DNA of 64,000 nucleotides from Megaleporinus macrocephalus (lineage: Eukaryota; Chordata; Actinopteri; Characiformes; Anostomidae). The notes beneath the pieces are model-generated. The model ran no database searches. It saw only the letters and a list, made by a program, of their open reading frames with translations, and had not been told where the DNA came from. The DNA is taken from contig CM038726.1 of the NCBI GenBank assembly GCA_021613375.1, positions 7,484,849 to 7,548,848 on the forward strand, in the 5' to 3' direction. This document shows, one piece after another, positions 49,501 through 53,465 of this stretch. Both the position numbers and the translations under genes were made by a program. Every line of letters starts with the position of its first letter. Position 1 is the stretch's first letter.

Positions 49501-50930
49501 TATCATAGCCCATCGTCTCCGATATCATAGCTCATCGTCTCCGATATCATAGCCCATCGTCTCCGATATCACAGCCCACCACCACCTATATCATAGCCCA
49601 TCACCCCCAATATCAAAGCCGACTACCCCCCATATCATAGCCCATCGCCCCCAATATCACAGCTCACCACCCCCAATATCATAGCCCATCGCCCCCGATA
49701 TCATAGCCCTTTACCCTGGTATCACAGCCCACTTCCTTCGTTTTCACAGCCCACTTCCTTAGATATCATAGCCTACTACACCCGATATCATAGCCCATCA
49801 CTAATGATGTCGTAGCCCACCAAACCCCATCACAGCCAATCGCCCTCAATATCATAGCCTGCCACACCCCATATCATAGCCTACCGCCCCCTGATATCAT
49901 AGCCCACTGCCTCCAAGATCATAGCCCACTGCCTCCAAGATCATAGCCCACCTCCCACTGATATCAGTCCTCTGATATCATAGCCCACTGCCTCCGAGAT
50001 AATAGCCCACTGCCTCTGAGATCATAGCCCACCTCCCACTGATATCAGTCCTCTGATATCATAGCCCACTGCCTCCGAGATAATAGCCCATCGTCCCGAT
50101 ACCATAGCCAGTTGCCCCGATATCATAGCCCACCTCCTCAGATATCATAGCCCATCGTTAATGATGTCGTAGCCCACCAACCCTATCACAGCCAATCACC
50201 CTCAATATCACAGCCTGCCACACCCCATATCATAGGCCGTTGCCCCGATATCATAGCCCATTGCCTCCGATATCATAGCTCACCTCCCCCAATATCATAG
50301 CCTACAGTTCCCAATATCATAGCCCACTGCTCCAGATATCATAGCCTACCGCCCCAATATCATGGCCCACCAGCCCAGATTTCATAGCCCACCTCCCCTG
50401 ATAAAATATAGCCCACCATCCCCAATATCATAGCCCATCAAGTGGGACAGTGAGACCACAGAACAGAGCATCTGCCATGCCGGACCCCCTTAAACGAGCT
50501 CCTGGAGCGCCTGACGGTTCCAATACCAGCAACTCAGAACAGTTCTAAACACAACACGTACACAATGTAAGTGTTTCTCCATCTGAGACCTGATCTTCTA
50601 GAAGATCTAAACGTTCTACTAGAACTTTCTTCTCAGACTCTTATTCTGACTCGGACTCTGTATGGAGGATGATGAACGGACCAGTTCATGCTGGAAACGA
50701 GGCTGAAGTTCAGTCAACAGCTCACAGGTCTAACGTTGGTACTGCAGCAGCCCATACTGCCAAACATGAACAAGAGTGTTCTGGCTAATCTCCTGACCTC
50801 TGGTTCTGCTGCAGGTCCAGATTGGGACCTTTAAAGTGAAACTATCACTTTAATATGAAGGAAGGAAGGAAAGAGGATGTTGGCATGCATAGATTGTTGC
50901 CTACCTACCGTCTCCGTCGCCATGGGAATG
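2166..50930 (-). CDS. myo1c: Unconventional myosin-Ic (class I myosin heavy chain), 23 coding exons, 3' end outside window
   Basis: Myosin-Ic is an actin-activated ATPase and single-headed motor that links membranes to cortical actin; in vertebrates it acts in vesicle exocytosis, hair-cell adaptation and, as the nuclear isoform, transcription. I joined 23 exons by reading the minus strand; all introns are GT-AG and all phases fit, giving about 770 residues. Visible motifs (long-isoform numbering): P-loop GESGAGKT 121-128, switch [10 protein letters not shown] 173-181, switch II DIYGFE 403-408, actin-binding RCIKPND region near 605-611, converter 618-694, IQ motifs from 721 and 744. The TEDS-rule position, 16 residues before DALAK, is Glu, so no heavy-chain phosphorylation is needed there. 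[18 protein letters not shown] and VIQSWWRG favour MYO1C over the close paralogue MYO1H. The third IQ and the TH1 tail (about 280 residues in the family) lie beyond position 1. Which teleost co-orthologue (a or b) is unresolved. Confidence 0.9.
2566..2634 (-). CDS. myo1c: myo1c exon with first IQ motif, residues 721-743
   Basis: 69 nt, acceptor ctgcag, donor gtaaac. It encodes [20 protein letters not shown] and HA plus one base. LQxxWRGYRxR is an IQ-type calmodulin-binding site; Leu-Gln replaces the usual Ile-Gln. Confidence 0.92.
2830..2906 (-). CDS. myo1c: myo1c exon (end of motor), residues 694-720
   Basis: 77 nt, acceptor ctgaag, donor gtgagt. It completes Arg and encodes [20 protein letters not shown] then TKPTI and one base of a Ser codon. 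[17 protein letters not shown] is the class I signature at the junction of converter and lever arm. Confidence 0.94.
2958..4040. repeat. 42-43 bp minisatellite (GGCCACTTTATTAGAAACAC)
   Basis: Around 25 copies of a unit containing the quoted core plus a CTACCTTGTACTTCCA segment, filling the intron between the converter and IQ-side exons. Single units of this type are common at the ends of dispersed fish repeats, so the array probably grew from a transposon end (inference). Confidence 0.93.
4061..4174 (-). CDS. myo1c: myo1c exon (converter), residues 656-694
   Basis: 114 nt, same phase at both ends, donor gtgagt. It encodes [20 protein letters not shown] then [17 protein letters not shown]. 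The acceptor AG is preceded by about ten TG repeats in the sense strand (CA at 4178-4197) rather than a normal pyrimidine tract. Skipping the exon would remove 38 codons and keep frame. Confidence 0.94.
4290..4407 (-). CDS. myo1c: myo1c exon (SH1-helix/converter), residues 617-656
   Basis: 118 nt. Only the acceptor acatgtag, four bases before a second AG, keeps frame: Gly then [38 protein letters not shown] and a split Arg. The nearby AG that creates GTTTGAG would shift the frame. The donor is gtaaca. Confidence 0.94.
4524..4580. repeat. (TCAA)n microsatellite
   Basis: About 14 tetranucleotide units with two CCAA variants, inside the intron 4408-5282. The rest of that 0.9-kb intron shows no gene or array. 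Confidence 0.9.
5283..5388 (-). CDS. myo1c: myo1c exon (actin-binding helix), residues 582-617
   Basis: 106 nt, acceptor gtacag, donor gtaggg. It encodes [20 protein letters not shown] then [15 protein letters not shown] and one base of a Gly codon. RCIKPND is near-invariant in myosin heads. Confidence 0.96.
5440..5478. repeat. (AT)n microsatellite
   Basis: A pure alternating AT run of about 39 bases in the intron between the actin-binding and loop-2 exons. Confidence 0.95.
5961..6132 (+). repeat. Dispersed ~160-bp repeat, copy 1
   Basis: Shares GTAAGTCAATGGAACC, GGAGCATTTCTATTGGTCC and a GTAAACAGCAGCTG end with copies at 8664-8820 (+), 11722-11858 (-) and 46396-46490 (+, partial). No coding capacity; a short non-autonomous mobile element is likely but the family is not named. 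Confidence 0.8.
6187..6226. repeat. (TA)n microsatellite
   Basis: A 40-base alternating run immediately after the first dispersed ~160-bp repeat. Confidence 0.95.
6504..6584 (-). CDS. myo1c: myo1c exon, residues 555-581
   Basis: 81 nt, phase 0, acceptor gtacag, donor gtcagc. It encodes [19 protein letters not shown] then TDQRRPET, the loop-2 region at the actin interface, with sequence typical of MYO1C (basic RRPET before AATQFK). Confidence 0.92.
6655..7222 (-). mobile_element. Internally deleted Tc1/mariner-type element with inverted ends
   Basis: Inverted repeats 6673-6707 and 7164-7198 match over 35 bases with one mismatch, and similarity continues outward. Between them the minus strand encodes a transposase C-terminal piece with [26 protein letters not shown] is the third-acid (E) block of the DDE triad. 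The N-terminal and central parts are missing, so it is a non-autonomous remnant inside a myo1c intron. Confidence 0.8.
7293..7498. repeat. Two (TA)n runs with a short CA run between them
   Basis: Alternating TA at 7293-7350 and 7421-7498, separated by about 70 bases. The second run is preceded by CACACACACA. Confidence 0.93.
7868..8262. repeat. Dispersed inverted-arm repeat, copy 1
   Basis: The left arm contains TACAGACTGTAGTCCATCTG and TTCAATGATCAGGACC; the right arm carries the reverse complements (GGTCATTAAAGAACAG, GAACTACAGTCTGAAGG). The middle holds CACCACCACCACATTAGTGT. The same module is at 31782-32045. I recognise it as a common fish interspersed repeat, probably a non-autonomous DNA element. 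Confidence 0.75.
8276..8322 (-). CDS. myo1c: myo1c exon, residues 539-554
   Basis: 47 nt, acceptor ttttcag, donor gtaaca. It completes Gly and encodes [15 protein letters not shown], the DKNND block at the actin interface. The small exon is not visible as a long ORF but joins in phase on both sides. Confidence 0.94.
8430..8524 (-). CDS. myo1c: myo1c exon, residues 508-539
   Basis: 95 nt, acceptor ttccag, donor gtgaga. It encodes [20 protein letters not shown] then [11 protein letters not shown] and one base of a Gly codon. [10 protein letters not shown] is a lower 50-kDa-domain signature. Confidence 0.95.
8664..8820 (+). repeat. Dispersed ~160-bp repeat, copy 2
   Basis: Same core blocks as the copy at 5961-6132, same orientation, in the intron between 8525 and 9097. 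Confidence 0.8.
9098..9189 (-). CDS. myo1c: myo1c exon, residues 477-507
   Basis: 92 nt, acceptor attcag, donor gtgggt. It encodes [19 protein letters not shown] and [11 protein letters not shown] plus two bases of a Thr codon. DEEC is conserved at the tip of the relay loop. Confidence 0.94.
9413..10590. repeat. 1.2-kb TG/TATGATG-rich compound microsatellite
   Basis: An almost unbroken mixture of TGTGTG, TATGATGTG, TATAATGTG and short TATATA blocks. It fills most of the intron 9190-10667 and reads as CA-rich in the myo1c sense strand. A 471-codon frame through it is only a run of His, Thr, Ile and Tyr codons. Confidence 0.95.
10668..10748 (-). CDS. myo1c: myo1c exon, residues 450-476
   Basis: 81 nt, phase 0, acceptor ggacag, donor gtgagt. 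It encodes [20 protein letters not shown] and KGIIAIL. It precedes an intron that is almost entirely CA-rich in the sense strand. Confidence 0.95.
10845..10950 (-). CDS. myo1c: myo1c exon (relay helix), residues 415-449
   Basis: 106 nt, acceptor tctgtag, donor gtgcgt. After the split Ser it encodes [20 protein letters not shown] then [15 protein letters not shown], the relay helix. [11 protein letters not shown] is near-invariant in myosins. Confidence 0.96.
10951..12677. other. AT-rich intron without array or gene
   Basis: A 1.7-kb myo1c intron, strongly AT-rich, with a reverse copy of the dispersed ~160-bp repeat (11722-11858) and a GA-rich run (12609-12645). Nothing else is seen. Confidence 0.7.
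11722..11858 (-). repeat. Dispersed ~160-bp repeat, copy 3 (reverse)
   Basis: The reverse complement carries GTAAGTCAATGGAACC, GAGCATTTCTATTGGTCC and GTAAACGGCAGCTGC, matching the other copies. Confidence 0.8.
12678..12760 (-). CDS. myo1c: myo1c exon with switch II, residues 387-414
   Basis: 83 nt, acceptor tttacag, donor gtctga. It encodes [20 protein letters not shown] then FEVFQNN, ending in two bases of a Ser codon. DIYGFE is switch II, which couples hydrolysis to the power stroke. Confidence 0.95.
13020..13755. repeat. 33/45-bp minisatellite (ACTCCTTTATGTGTCTAATC)
   Basis: About 20 copies in two unit lengths: a long form with CACAGTCATACTGACCC and a short form CATACTGAACCAC lacking about 12 bases. 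Lies in the intron between the exons at 12760 and 13821. Confidence 0.93.
13821..13940 (-). CDS. myo1c: myo1c exon, residues 347-386
   Basis: 120 nt, phase 0, acceptor gttgcag, donor gtgtcg. It encodes [20 protein letters not shown] then [20 protein letters not shown]. The ARDALAK and RTFTWLV blocks are conserved across myosins. Confidence 0.95.
14020..14091 (-). CDS. myo1c: myo1c exon, residues 323-346
   Basis: 72 nt, phase 0, acceptor tttgtcag, donor gtaaac. It encodes [17 protein letters not shown] and IVAKGEE. The last Glu residues form the TEDS position in the cardiomyopathy loop (16 residues before DALAK of the next exon). Confidence 0.92.
14745..16200. repeat. 36-bp minisatellite, ~40 copies
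   Basis: Unit TACTTTCTACTCCTTACATT plus TACRCTCCATTATCWG. Because 36 is a multiple of three, several frames stay open (531 codons on +), but the peptide is a strict 12-residue repeat without any start context. Sub-blocks differ (ACTCC vs CGCTCC; TTTCTAC vs TTTCGAC), which shows local expansion. Confidence 0.95.
16374..16877. repeat. Dispersed repeat with GGCGATAT-rich ends
   Basis: The left side reads GGTGGGCGATATGGCCC and then ACGATACTCTTGGCGATAT; the right side contains ATGTTGGCGATATTATTGTG and CCATAT on the other strand. The pattern suggests a non-autonomous DNA transposon, perhaps hAT-like, but exact termini are not clear. Confidence 0.5.
17786..17899 (-). CDS. myo1c: myo1c exon, residues 285-322
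   Basis: 114 nt, phase 0, acceptor actgtag, donor gtgagt. It encodes [17 protein letters not shown] and ends [17 protein letters not shown] is a well-conserved class I head helix. Confidence 0.94.
17982..18080 (-). CDS. myo1c: myo1c exon, residues 252-284
   Basis: 99 nt, phase 0. It encodes [18 protein letters not shown] then [15 protein letters not shown]. It aligns with the mammalian segment after YLVKGQC. Acceptor caacag, donor gtacgg. A short CA-rich run follows in the sense strand of the 82-nt intron. Confidence 0.93.
18205..19559. repeat. 152-bp tandem repeat, 9 copies
   Basis: CATTGGCGTAGGAGCTG recurs at 18235, 18387, 18546, 18699, 18851, 19000, 19151, 19304 and (as CGTTGG) 19457, spacing 149-159 bp. 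Each unit has a G-run followed by ACATGTCCCACCCA, and an A-run. Fills the myo1c intron 18081-20039. Confidence 0.95.
20040..20222 (-). CDS. myo1c: myo1c exon, residues 191-251
   Basis: 183 nt, phase 0. It encodes [19 protein letters not shown] followed by [17 protein letters not shown] and ends YLVK. LLEKSRV and [11 protein letters not shown] are core myosin-head signatures. The acceptor is ggccag after a C-rich tract; the donor is gtctgt. Confidence 0.95.
20483..20563 (-). CDS. myo1c: myo1c exon with switch I, residues 164-190
   Basis: 81 nt, phase 0 at both ends, acceptor atctgcag, donor gtcagc. It encodes [18 protein letters not shown] and then [18 protein letters not shown] is switch I, with the Ser and Asn that contact Mg-ATP. 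Confidence 0.95.
20805..22224 (-). repeat. ~82-bp minisatellite made of the P-loop exon 3' end plus its donor, 18 copies
   Basis: Each unit, read on the minus strand, contains GAGAGACTACTGCAGTCCAC, GCCCGTACTGGAG and then gtactcatactcatatagac. The copy nearest 22224 is the true exon end (codons for [12 protein letters not shown]). Units vary in the AG run and in the base after GGAG: about 13 keep GT, five (for example near 20886, 20969 and 21890) have GGAGata instead. Other variants are point changes. Confidence 0.95.
22224..22422 (-). CDS. myo1c: myo1c exon with P-loop, residues 98-163
   Basis: 199 nt, acceptor tgtcccag, donor GGAG|gtact. It encodes [18 protein letters not shown], the ATP-binding P-loop [18 protein letters not shown], and ends [12 protein letters not shown]. 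It completes the split Ile codon of the previous exon. Its last ~45 nt and the donor are the source of the minisatellite that fills the following intron, so this is the first of 18 copies of the boundary. Confidence 0.95.
22423..23150. other. Intronic sequence, nothing recognised
   Basis: About 730 bases of ordinary intron between the P-loop exon and a Tc1-like insertion. No array or ORF of note is seen. Confidence 0.6.
23151..24313 (-). mobile_element. Tc1/mariner transposon, near full length, inactivated
   Basis: Inverted ends 23165-23189 and 24282-24306 are identical over 25 bases. The minus strand encodes, in broken frames, an N-terminal helix-turn-helix part (24271 down, with RATVSRV), a central part ([28 protein letters not shown]) and a C-terminal part ([22 protein letters not shown]). 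The second acid (QDD) and third acid (NIIE) blocks remain, but the first is FSVES where FSDES is usual. Frameshifts plus this loss mean no active enzyme. Length about 1.16 kb. Confidence 0.88.
23283..24271 (-). pseudogene. Tc1-like transposase pseudogene
   Basis: Three overlapping minus-strand frames (24271-23663, 23978-23634, 23615-23283) together cover the normal order HTH, DDE core, C-terminus. The frame changes near 23900 and 23625 break it. The normal family enzyme is about 340 residues and would cut and paste the element at TA sites. Confidence 0.8.
24663..24778 (-). CDS. myo1c: myo1c exon, residues 59-97
   Basis: 116 nt, encodes [20 protein letters not shown] and on to FYEISPH plus two bases of an Ile codon. 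The sequence LVSVNPY is typical of the myosin head near the nucleotide site. Donor gtaagtc. The acceptor AG is preceded directly by a long (TC)n run in the sense strand (24781-24849 on the plus strand as GA), which acts as the pyrimidine tract. Confidence 0.93.
24781..24849. repeat. (GA)n microsatellite, ~34 units, abutting a splice acceptor
   Basis: A pure GA run on the plus strand, (TC)n in the gene sense, ending two bases before the acceptor AG of the exon 24663-24778. Confidence 0.97.
24850..27772. repeat. 66-bp minisatellite, ~44 copies
   Basis: Unit TGTTCTAATGTAGGGAATAG plus TGATTAGAGGACTATATCTG plus a TTCTMTATATAATAGTGTTT tail. Fills nearly the whole intron 24779-27814. The unit resembles the AGTGTTCTATATAGTG core of short dispersed fish elements (from memory). 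Confidence 0.95.
27815..27973 (-). CDS. myo1c: myo1c exon, residues 6-58 (N-terminus of motor domain)
   Basis: Acceptor tctgtag, 159 nt, donor gtaaga. It encodes [11 protein letters not shown], then [16 protein letters not shown] and a segment ending [15 protein letters not shown]. The internal Met-Glu-Ser corresponds to the start of the short mammalian isoform. The residues before it are in frame without a stop and resemble the GVRVT of the long mammalian forms. Both starts could therefore be used. Phase 0 at both ends. Confidence 0.93.
28579..29404. repeat. 41-bp minisatellite, ~20 copies
   Basis: Unit ACTCACTATCACCTCTTCAG plus GTACAAAGTGGTACTACAGTG. Very uniform, with Ca/Cg and Ta/Tc variants. 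In the 23-kb intron upstream of the exon 27815-27973. Confidence 0.95.
29405..30240. other. Intronic sequence with short CA/TG runs
   Basis: Mostly unremarkable AT-rich intron. TG run at 29691-29720 and CA run near 29836-29856. Confidence 0.6.
30244..31130. repeat. Cluster of long CA microsatellites, TG run, and a ~60-bp CA-containing tandem repeat
   Basis: CA runs at 30244-30310 and 30498-30551. From 30650 four copies of CAGCATGAAAACACCCCACR plus CTTCTTCCTCATCCTAA plus a CA run form a compound repeat to 30935. A TG run of about 43 units covers 31033-31119. Confidence 0.92.
31164..31400. repeat. Hexanucleotide (GGTTRA)n array
   Basis: About 39 units of GGTTGA and GGTTAA in irregular order. 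Open in several frames (VEVKVEV or LRLRLR). It resembles but is not the TTAGGG telomere repeat. Confidence 0.93.
31489..31575. repeat. (TG)n microsatellite
   Basis: About 43 TG units with three TTTG interruptions. Confidence 0.95.
31782..32045. repeat. Dispersed inverted-arm repeat, copy 2
   Basis: Contains ATCAGCTCCACTGATCATAC, TACAGACTGTAGTTCATCTG, TCATTCTCAGCACTGC and GTGGTGGTGTGTTAGTGTG, matching both arms and core of the copy at 7868-8262. Probably one half of the same element. Confidence 0.75.
32225..33860. repeat. AT-rich ~70-bp degenerate minisatellite
   Basis: Units with ATACATACYGAACACATTAC, TGTTATATATAATATATACT and GCACTTACTATTATTATATA. More diverged than the other arrays, so probably older. 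Within the large intron. Confidence 0.88.
33900..35230. other. Mostly unique intronic sequence
   Basis: CT-rich stretch at 34008-34045, then about 1.2 kb without array. A plus-strand frame at 34055-34333 (92 codons) has no recognisable domain and I do not call it a gene. Confidence 0.5.
35231..35423 (+). repeat. Dispersed tail module, copy 1
   Basis: Shares GTTCCAATACCAGCAACTCA, TCTTCTAGAAGATCTAAACG and GTATGGAGGATGATGAA with copies at 50513-50715 and 61965-62163. Here it stands next to a 16-bp array rather than a GATATCATAGCCC array. Confidence 0.85.
35505..36610. repeat. 16-bp minisatellite (TCCTACCAACATCTTC), ~70 copies
   Basis: Three units make 48 bases, so the 413-codon plus-strand frame is a 16-residue peptide repeat and not a gene. 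Variants with CTCTTACCAAC and CAGCATATTC recur in blocks. Confidence 0.95.
36611..37165. other. Unique island inside the large intron, with a CArG box
   Basis: 555 bases of non-repetitive, comparatively GC-rich sequence between two arrays. A perfect CC(A/T)6GG site, CCATATAAGG, is at 36794-36803, and an ACTAC-rich element resembling a ZNF143 site lies at 36695-36720 on the minus strand. A plausible intronic enhancer or alternative promoter, not proven. Confidence 0.4.
36794..36803. promoter_or_regulatory. Candidate SRF site (CArG box)
   Basis: CCATATAAGG, in gene orientation CCTTATATGG, fits the serum response factor consensus exactly. SRF controls many actin-cytoskeleton genes, so a myosin intron is a sensible location; a single 10-base match can still be chance. 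Confidence 0.35.
37165..38890. repeat. ~32-bp degenerate minisatellite (TTTTGTACTGTAAAKCTAAM), block 1
   Basis: Units of 30-34 bases with TTTTGTACTGTAAATCTAAA and a variable TTGTAAACACA part; a tight homogeneous core lies at 37480-37760 and edges are very diverged. The related block at 40095-41085 is separated by 1.2 kb. Confidence 0.88.
38891..40094. other. Unique sequence between two related array blocks
   Basis: Includes pyrimidine-rich and GA-rich stretches, a 33-codon minus frame at 39248-39147 and overlapping TCACATGA/TGACTCA motifs at 39730-39741 (E-box of the M-box type and AP-1 type). No recognised protein. Confidence 0.45.
40095..41085. repeat. ~32-bp degenerate minisatellite, block 2
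   Basis: Units with TTTTGCACACATTTTGTACT and GTAAARYTMAA, clearly the same family as block 1 but with a TGCACACATT variant dominant. Flanked by GAGTCTTGA/GTTGAGTC-type sequence on both sides (39990-40105 and 41095-41130), which suggests it lies inside a dispersed element. Confidence 0.85.
41587..42772. repeat. 33-bp minisatellite (CCAAACCAGAACTAACTCTG), ~36 copies
   Basis: Unit of the quoted 20 bases plus TCTCTGTACTAAC. As 33 is a multiple of three, the minus strand reads an 11-residue repeat ([11 protein letters not shown]) with no stop; a repeat artefact. Both edges carry the same ~30-base sequence (41529-41561 and 42768-42802). Confidence 0.95.
42960..43040. repeat. LINE-type 3' fragment
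   Basis: Contains GAGAGTCTGGTTCCTCCCAA and GGTTTCTTCCTCC, the same block as at 58905-58945. I recognise this block from the 3' region of common fish non-LTR elements. Confidence 0.5.
43041..43480. other. Intronic sequence, nothing recognised
   Basis: Ordinary sequence leading into the 22-bp array. No ORF or motif of note. Confidence 0.5.
43481..45465. repeat. 22-bp minisatellite (GATATCATAGCCCACCACCC), ~88 copies, block 1
   Basis: Units alternate CCCACC and CCAACC and GATATC/AATATC in higher-order patterns (for example repeated blocks near 44820-45020 and 45020-45290). Strongly strand-asymmetric in C. The same unit returns at 48352-50440 and 61235-61810. Confidence 0.95.
45494..45952 (-). 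CDS. Unassigned 152-codon ORF in non-repetitive sequence
   Basis: Starts [18 protein letters not shown], ends [10 protein letters not shown]. It is the longest minus-strand frame in the window outside tandem repeats and transposons, and it lies on the sense strand of the myo1c intron. No domain, signal peptide or membrane segment is recognised. It may be a chance frame, part of a retrocopy or an unlisted element. Low confidence as a gene. Confidence 0.2.
   Translation of the reverse strand: MIWQRSGMQTPDQSLIQQDTVEKSVHVSLSRVYSRELILIFTKSTLLAVFQTTSPSLQKNLQSGGLRSYTHAGSKCWALYRDVHAVLRMGFFGSCNKQLKHADGCVRGCGSCDVTKEHSRNRLQERDLLSENEQLALVHVRKTNAVDPDTLL
46080..46106. repeat. (CA)n microsatellite
   Basis: About 13 CA units; further short CA runs at 46183-46203 and 46290-46314. 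Confidence 0.9.
46396..46490 (+). repeat. Dispersed ~160-bp repeat, copy 4 (partial)
   Basis: GGAAGTCAGTGGAACCAGAA and CATTTCTGCTGGTCCA match the middle of the other copies; the 3' part is replaced by the CT run at 46495. Confidence 0.7.
46495..46562. repeat. (CT)n microsatellite, ~34 units
   Basis: A pure run directly after the truncated dispersed repeat. Confidence 0.97.
46690..47430. repeat. ACAT/CA-rich compound array with ~205-235 bp higher-order units
   Basis: CATACATA and CACACA blocks; the marker ACAGACACTCAAACAAATGC recurs near 46853, 47087 and 47303, so a larger unit is repeated at least three times. Frames through it (His/Thr/Tyr or Cys/Val/Met) are artefacts. Confidence 0.92.
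47431..48351. other. Intronic sequence, nothing recognised
   Basis: Short CA runs and a stretch near 48120-48160 (AGAGATGCATCGCTATTGG) that may be the edge of a dispersed element. No gene. Confidence 0.5.
48352..50440. repeat. 22-bp minisatellite (GATATCATAGCCCATCGTCT), block 2
   Basis: About 55 very uniform 22-bp units to 49570, then about 870 bases of diverged units. The uniform part differs from block 1 by ATCGTCTCC in place of ACCACCCCC, so each block has been homogenised separately. Confidence 0.95.
50441..50715 (+). repeat. Dispersed tail module, copy 2, following the 22-bp array
   Basis: AAGTGGGACAGTGAGACCAC, CCGGACCCCCTTAAACGAGC, then the blocks GTTCCAATACCAGCAACTCA and TCTTCTAGAAGATCTAAACG. 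The same order (array, then this module) occurs at 61235-62163, so array and module are one mobile unit. Confidence 0.85.
50909..50930 (-). CDS. myo1c: myo1c first coding exon (22-nt microexon), residues 1-5
   Basis: A pyrimidine-rich tract and AG (ttctttcaag) precede CATTCCC and then ATG at 50923; after five codons (MATET) comes the donor gtaggt. The ATG is followed by G, a favourable context. It joins the exon at 27973 in phase 0 and yields [16 protein letters not shown] before the downstream Met-Glu-Ser. The exon might instead begin further upstream at a transcription start. It is the least certain coding exon, supported by the exact frame and by the 16-residue extension. Confidence 0.5.
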
Positions 50931-50985
50931 CTTGAAAGAAATTGAGATAGTTAGAAGTTACATGATGTGGATTTATGATGACAAT

Positions 50986-50993
<8 letters not shown>

Positions 50994-51017
<24 letters not shown>
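50994..51017. repeat. (GA)n microsatellite
   Basis: About 12 GA units upstream (in gene sense) of the microexon acceptor, at about 65 bases distance. Confidence 0.9.
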
Positions 51018-51021
<4 letters not shown>

Positions 51022-51296
51022 GAAAGCAGTATCAACGTGTGAGATGTATAATACTTTGTTTTGACTGTAAACATACCCTGTGGTCACCATACACATTCAG
51101 TCATACCACCTAGGTTCAGTTTAAAGGGGAATTCCACTCTGTCTTCAAAATTCTGTAGAATTAAATCAATACAATGCAAATAACGGTCTGTTCTAGAGAA
51201 CGTTTCAGAGCCTGAACTGTTTACAGCGGTGGTGATAGGAACCAGACATCTGCAGTGCTTCAAGCTTCAGCAAACACAGAGTAAACTACTACAACC

Positions 51297-51745
51297 TAGA
51301 CGGACTGGGAGACTCAGTAAGGTCCTGGTAGGAGGTCACAGGTATCTGGAGATATCATGCTGACTGCAGTGCATCCCACAGCTGCTGGAGGGAGCGTGGA
51401 GGAGGATCCATAGAGCCAACACCACCATCCAGGTGGTCCCAAAGACGCTCAGTTGGGTTCAAGTCTGGGGAGTTAGGGGTCCAGGGTAGGACTTGGAAGT
51501 CTAGGTCAGTTCTTCCAACCGGTGTGGGACATTTCTAGCCGTGTGACATGTCTCATCATCTTGCTGGAAGATCCCATGCACCCCAGAGAAGACCATCAGT
51601 CTTTATGGTGTACGTGGTCTGCAAACCAGTTGAGAGTGTCTTCCACATGAATGAGGGGGTCCAGAGAATGTCCCCAAAACATTTCCCAGACTAGAACGCT
51701 GCCACGTACGTGCTGGTCATAACAATGTGACTCGACTGTGTATAT
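51297..51745 (-). mobile_element. Tc1/mariner-type fragment, copy 1 of a shared family
   Basis: The reverse complement matches the plus strand at 59960-60361: shared blocks include GCTGTGGGATGCACTGCAGT, CACCACCATCCAGGTGGT (as complement) and the end ATGTGAYTCGACTGTGTA. Frames are broken. It lies in the intron between the non-coding and first coding exons. Confidence 0.7.
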
Positions 51746-52555
51746 GTATGAAAAAACATGGACAGACCAAAAGACAAACGAAAGAATGGACAGACAGATG
51801 TACAAATAGACAGACAAAGCAATGGATGATTGAACAACAGGCTGTTAGACTAGACACGTTTCTTTGACTCTGAAATCGTTTTTTTACAGGGGTTCTATGG
51901 GGAAACTGAAAGATCTCTAGGGGGCGCTATAACTATGACGGTTACACTGACAGTATTTTTTGATCACAGTCTGTTCAACAGTCTGCTTCTATATAAACGG
52001 TATCTGCTTCTTTTTGATTGGTTTGAATGTAACTAATCAGGTGCAATATGTTCTGCAGCCCATGTACCAGAAGTGACGGTGTTTCTTTGCTAGTGTTTTA
52101 TTTGTTGTATGGCGTGTCTATAAAGAAAGCATTTCATATTGTTACATAAACCACAGAACCTAATTTTGATAGGTTGAGCCAAACATTAGCAGCCTGCTTT
52201 GTTGAATAGCTAGACTGAAGGTTAAATTTCATTTTCCTGACTGACCGTTTATACTTTGATAATTTGTTTTCTCAAGAGGGGCCTGAGTGACTTTTATAAT
52301 AAAATGGGTGGCTAAATATAAAATATAGGTAGTTTAATGGGGCAAATAATACATTTTCAAGAGGGTTGCCAAAGGGGTCTGGTGGCAAGAGACCTTGTGA
52401 TTGGTCAAAGGAACGCTTATGGAAGCTTCTTACCAAAGATTAGGAGCCCAGTTTACATGGAGAGATGAGAATACGGTGAAATACGTTGGTCATTTATTGG
52501 TCATTGGAACATTGTTTAATTGAAATACTTGTTTCTGTCCCAGAGTGACACCTAG
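51746..52555. other. Intronic sequence, nothing recognised
   Basis: About 800 bases of ordinary AT-rich intron. Confidence 0.5.
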
Positions 52556-52640
52556 AAACTCGTCCATGTGTTTGTTACAGCACAGTTGATCACTGTGATG
52601 GTCTCTTACTGGAGTTCCTAAGAAAACAATCCAACTAGTA
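52556..52640 (+). mobile_element. Short L2-type LINE fragment
   Basis: TTGATCACTGTGATGGTCTC and TTACTGGAGTTCCTAAGAAA match the longer fragment at 53590-53640 almost exactly. Confidence 0.6.
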
Positions 52641-52669
52641 CAGAAGCAGACTTTAAACTTCTGTACTTG

Positions 52670-52688
52670 TCTATATATATATATATAA

Positions 52689-52776
<88 letters not shown>
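52670..52776. repeat. (TA)n microsatellite
   Basis: About 50 TA units with one AAGAA interruption near 52687. Confidence 0.96.
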
Positions 52777-52778
<2 letters not shown>

Positions 52779-53465
52779 GTAGGTTTACTGGTGTATATTT
52801 GAGTTGTAGACATGGTGACCCCTGGTTCCATTCACTACCACTGTAAAAACATCCGTCAGCAAGTTTTAAAGCTCCCTGAATGATGTTGAAACATGAAGAA
52901 TTGAATTTCTCTATATTTACTCACTGCTCTGTTAACATTAACGTGTTCTCTTTCTGCACGGAGGCCTATTTAGACCCAGGATTAAAGAAGTGATTATCTA
53001 ACACAGCGGACCTTTCACAACAAGTCTAGCTTGTGTTTTTTAAGCAATCAGGAATGCAGGAAGACAGGGAGGTGGATGCGGTGGGGGTTGGTTGTTGGTG
53101 GGCTTGGCTTGTCATACTCGTGTCCACAGTGGAAACTATGTACAAAAGAGAGCTGCTACTTTAAACTAATCTCTGGGAGAAGGGTGGGGTTCCCTTCCAG
53201 AATCTCTGATGACTCCAGCGTACTTGTAGCCAGAGCCAGGAAGCTCCAGTACACACATCCCATCCCGAGAACTCGCAGAACTTCAGCCTGACAAACACCG
53301 TTAGCACGAACAAGCCTCAGCCAAGGAGCCAGCGGTGATACAAACACAGCACGGAGCTCTCAGTGGAGAGCAGATGTTGTCTATTAATACTTCTAACCGT
53401 ACTTCATCAACGTACCGGGATATATATATAACTGACACATTTCCTTAGCTACTAATATCAAACCT

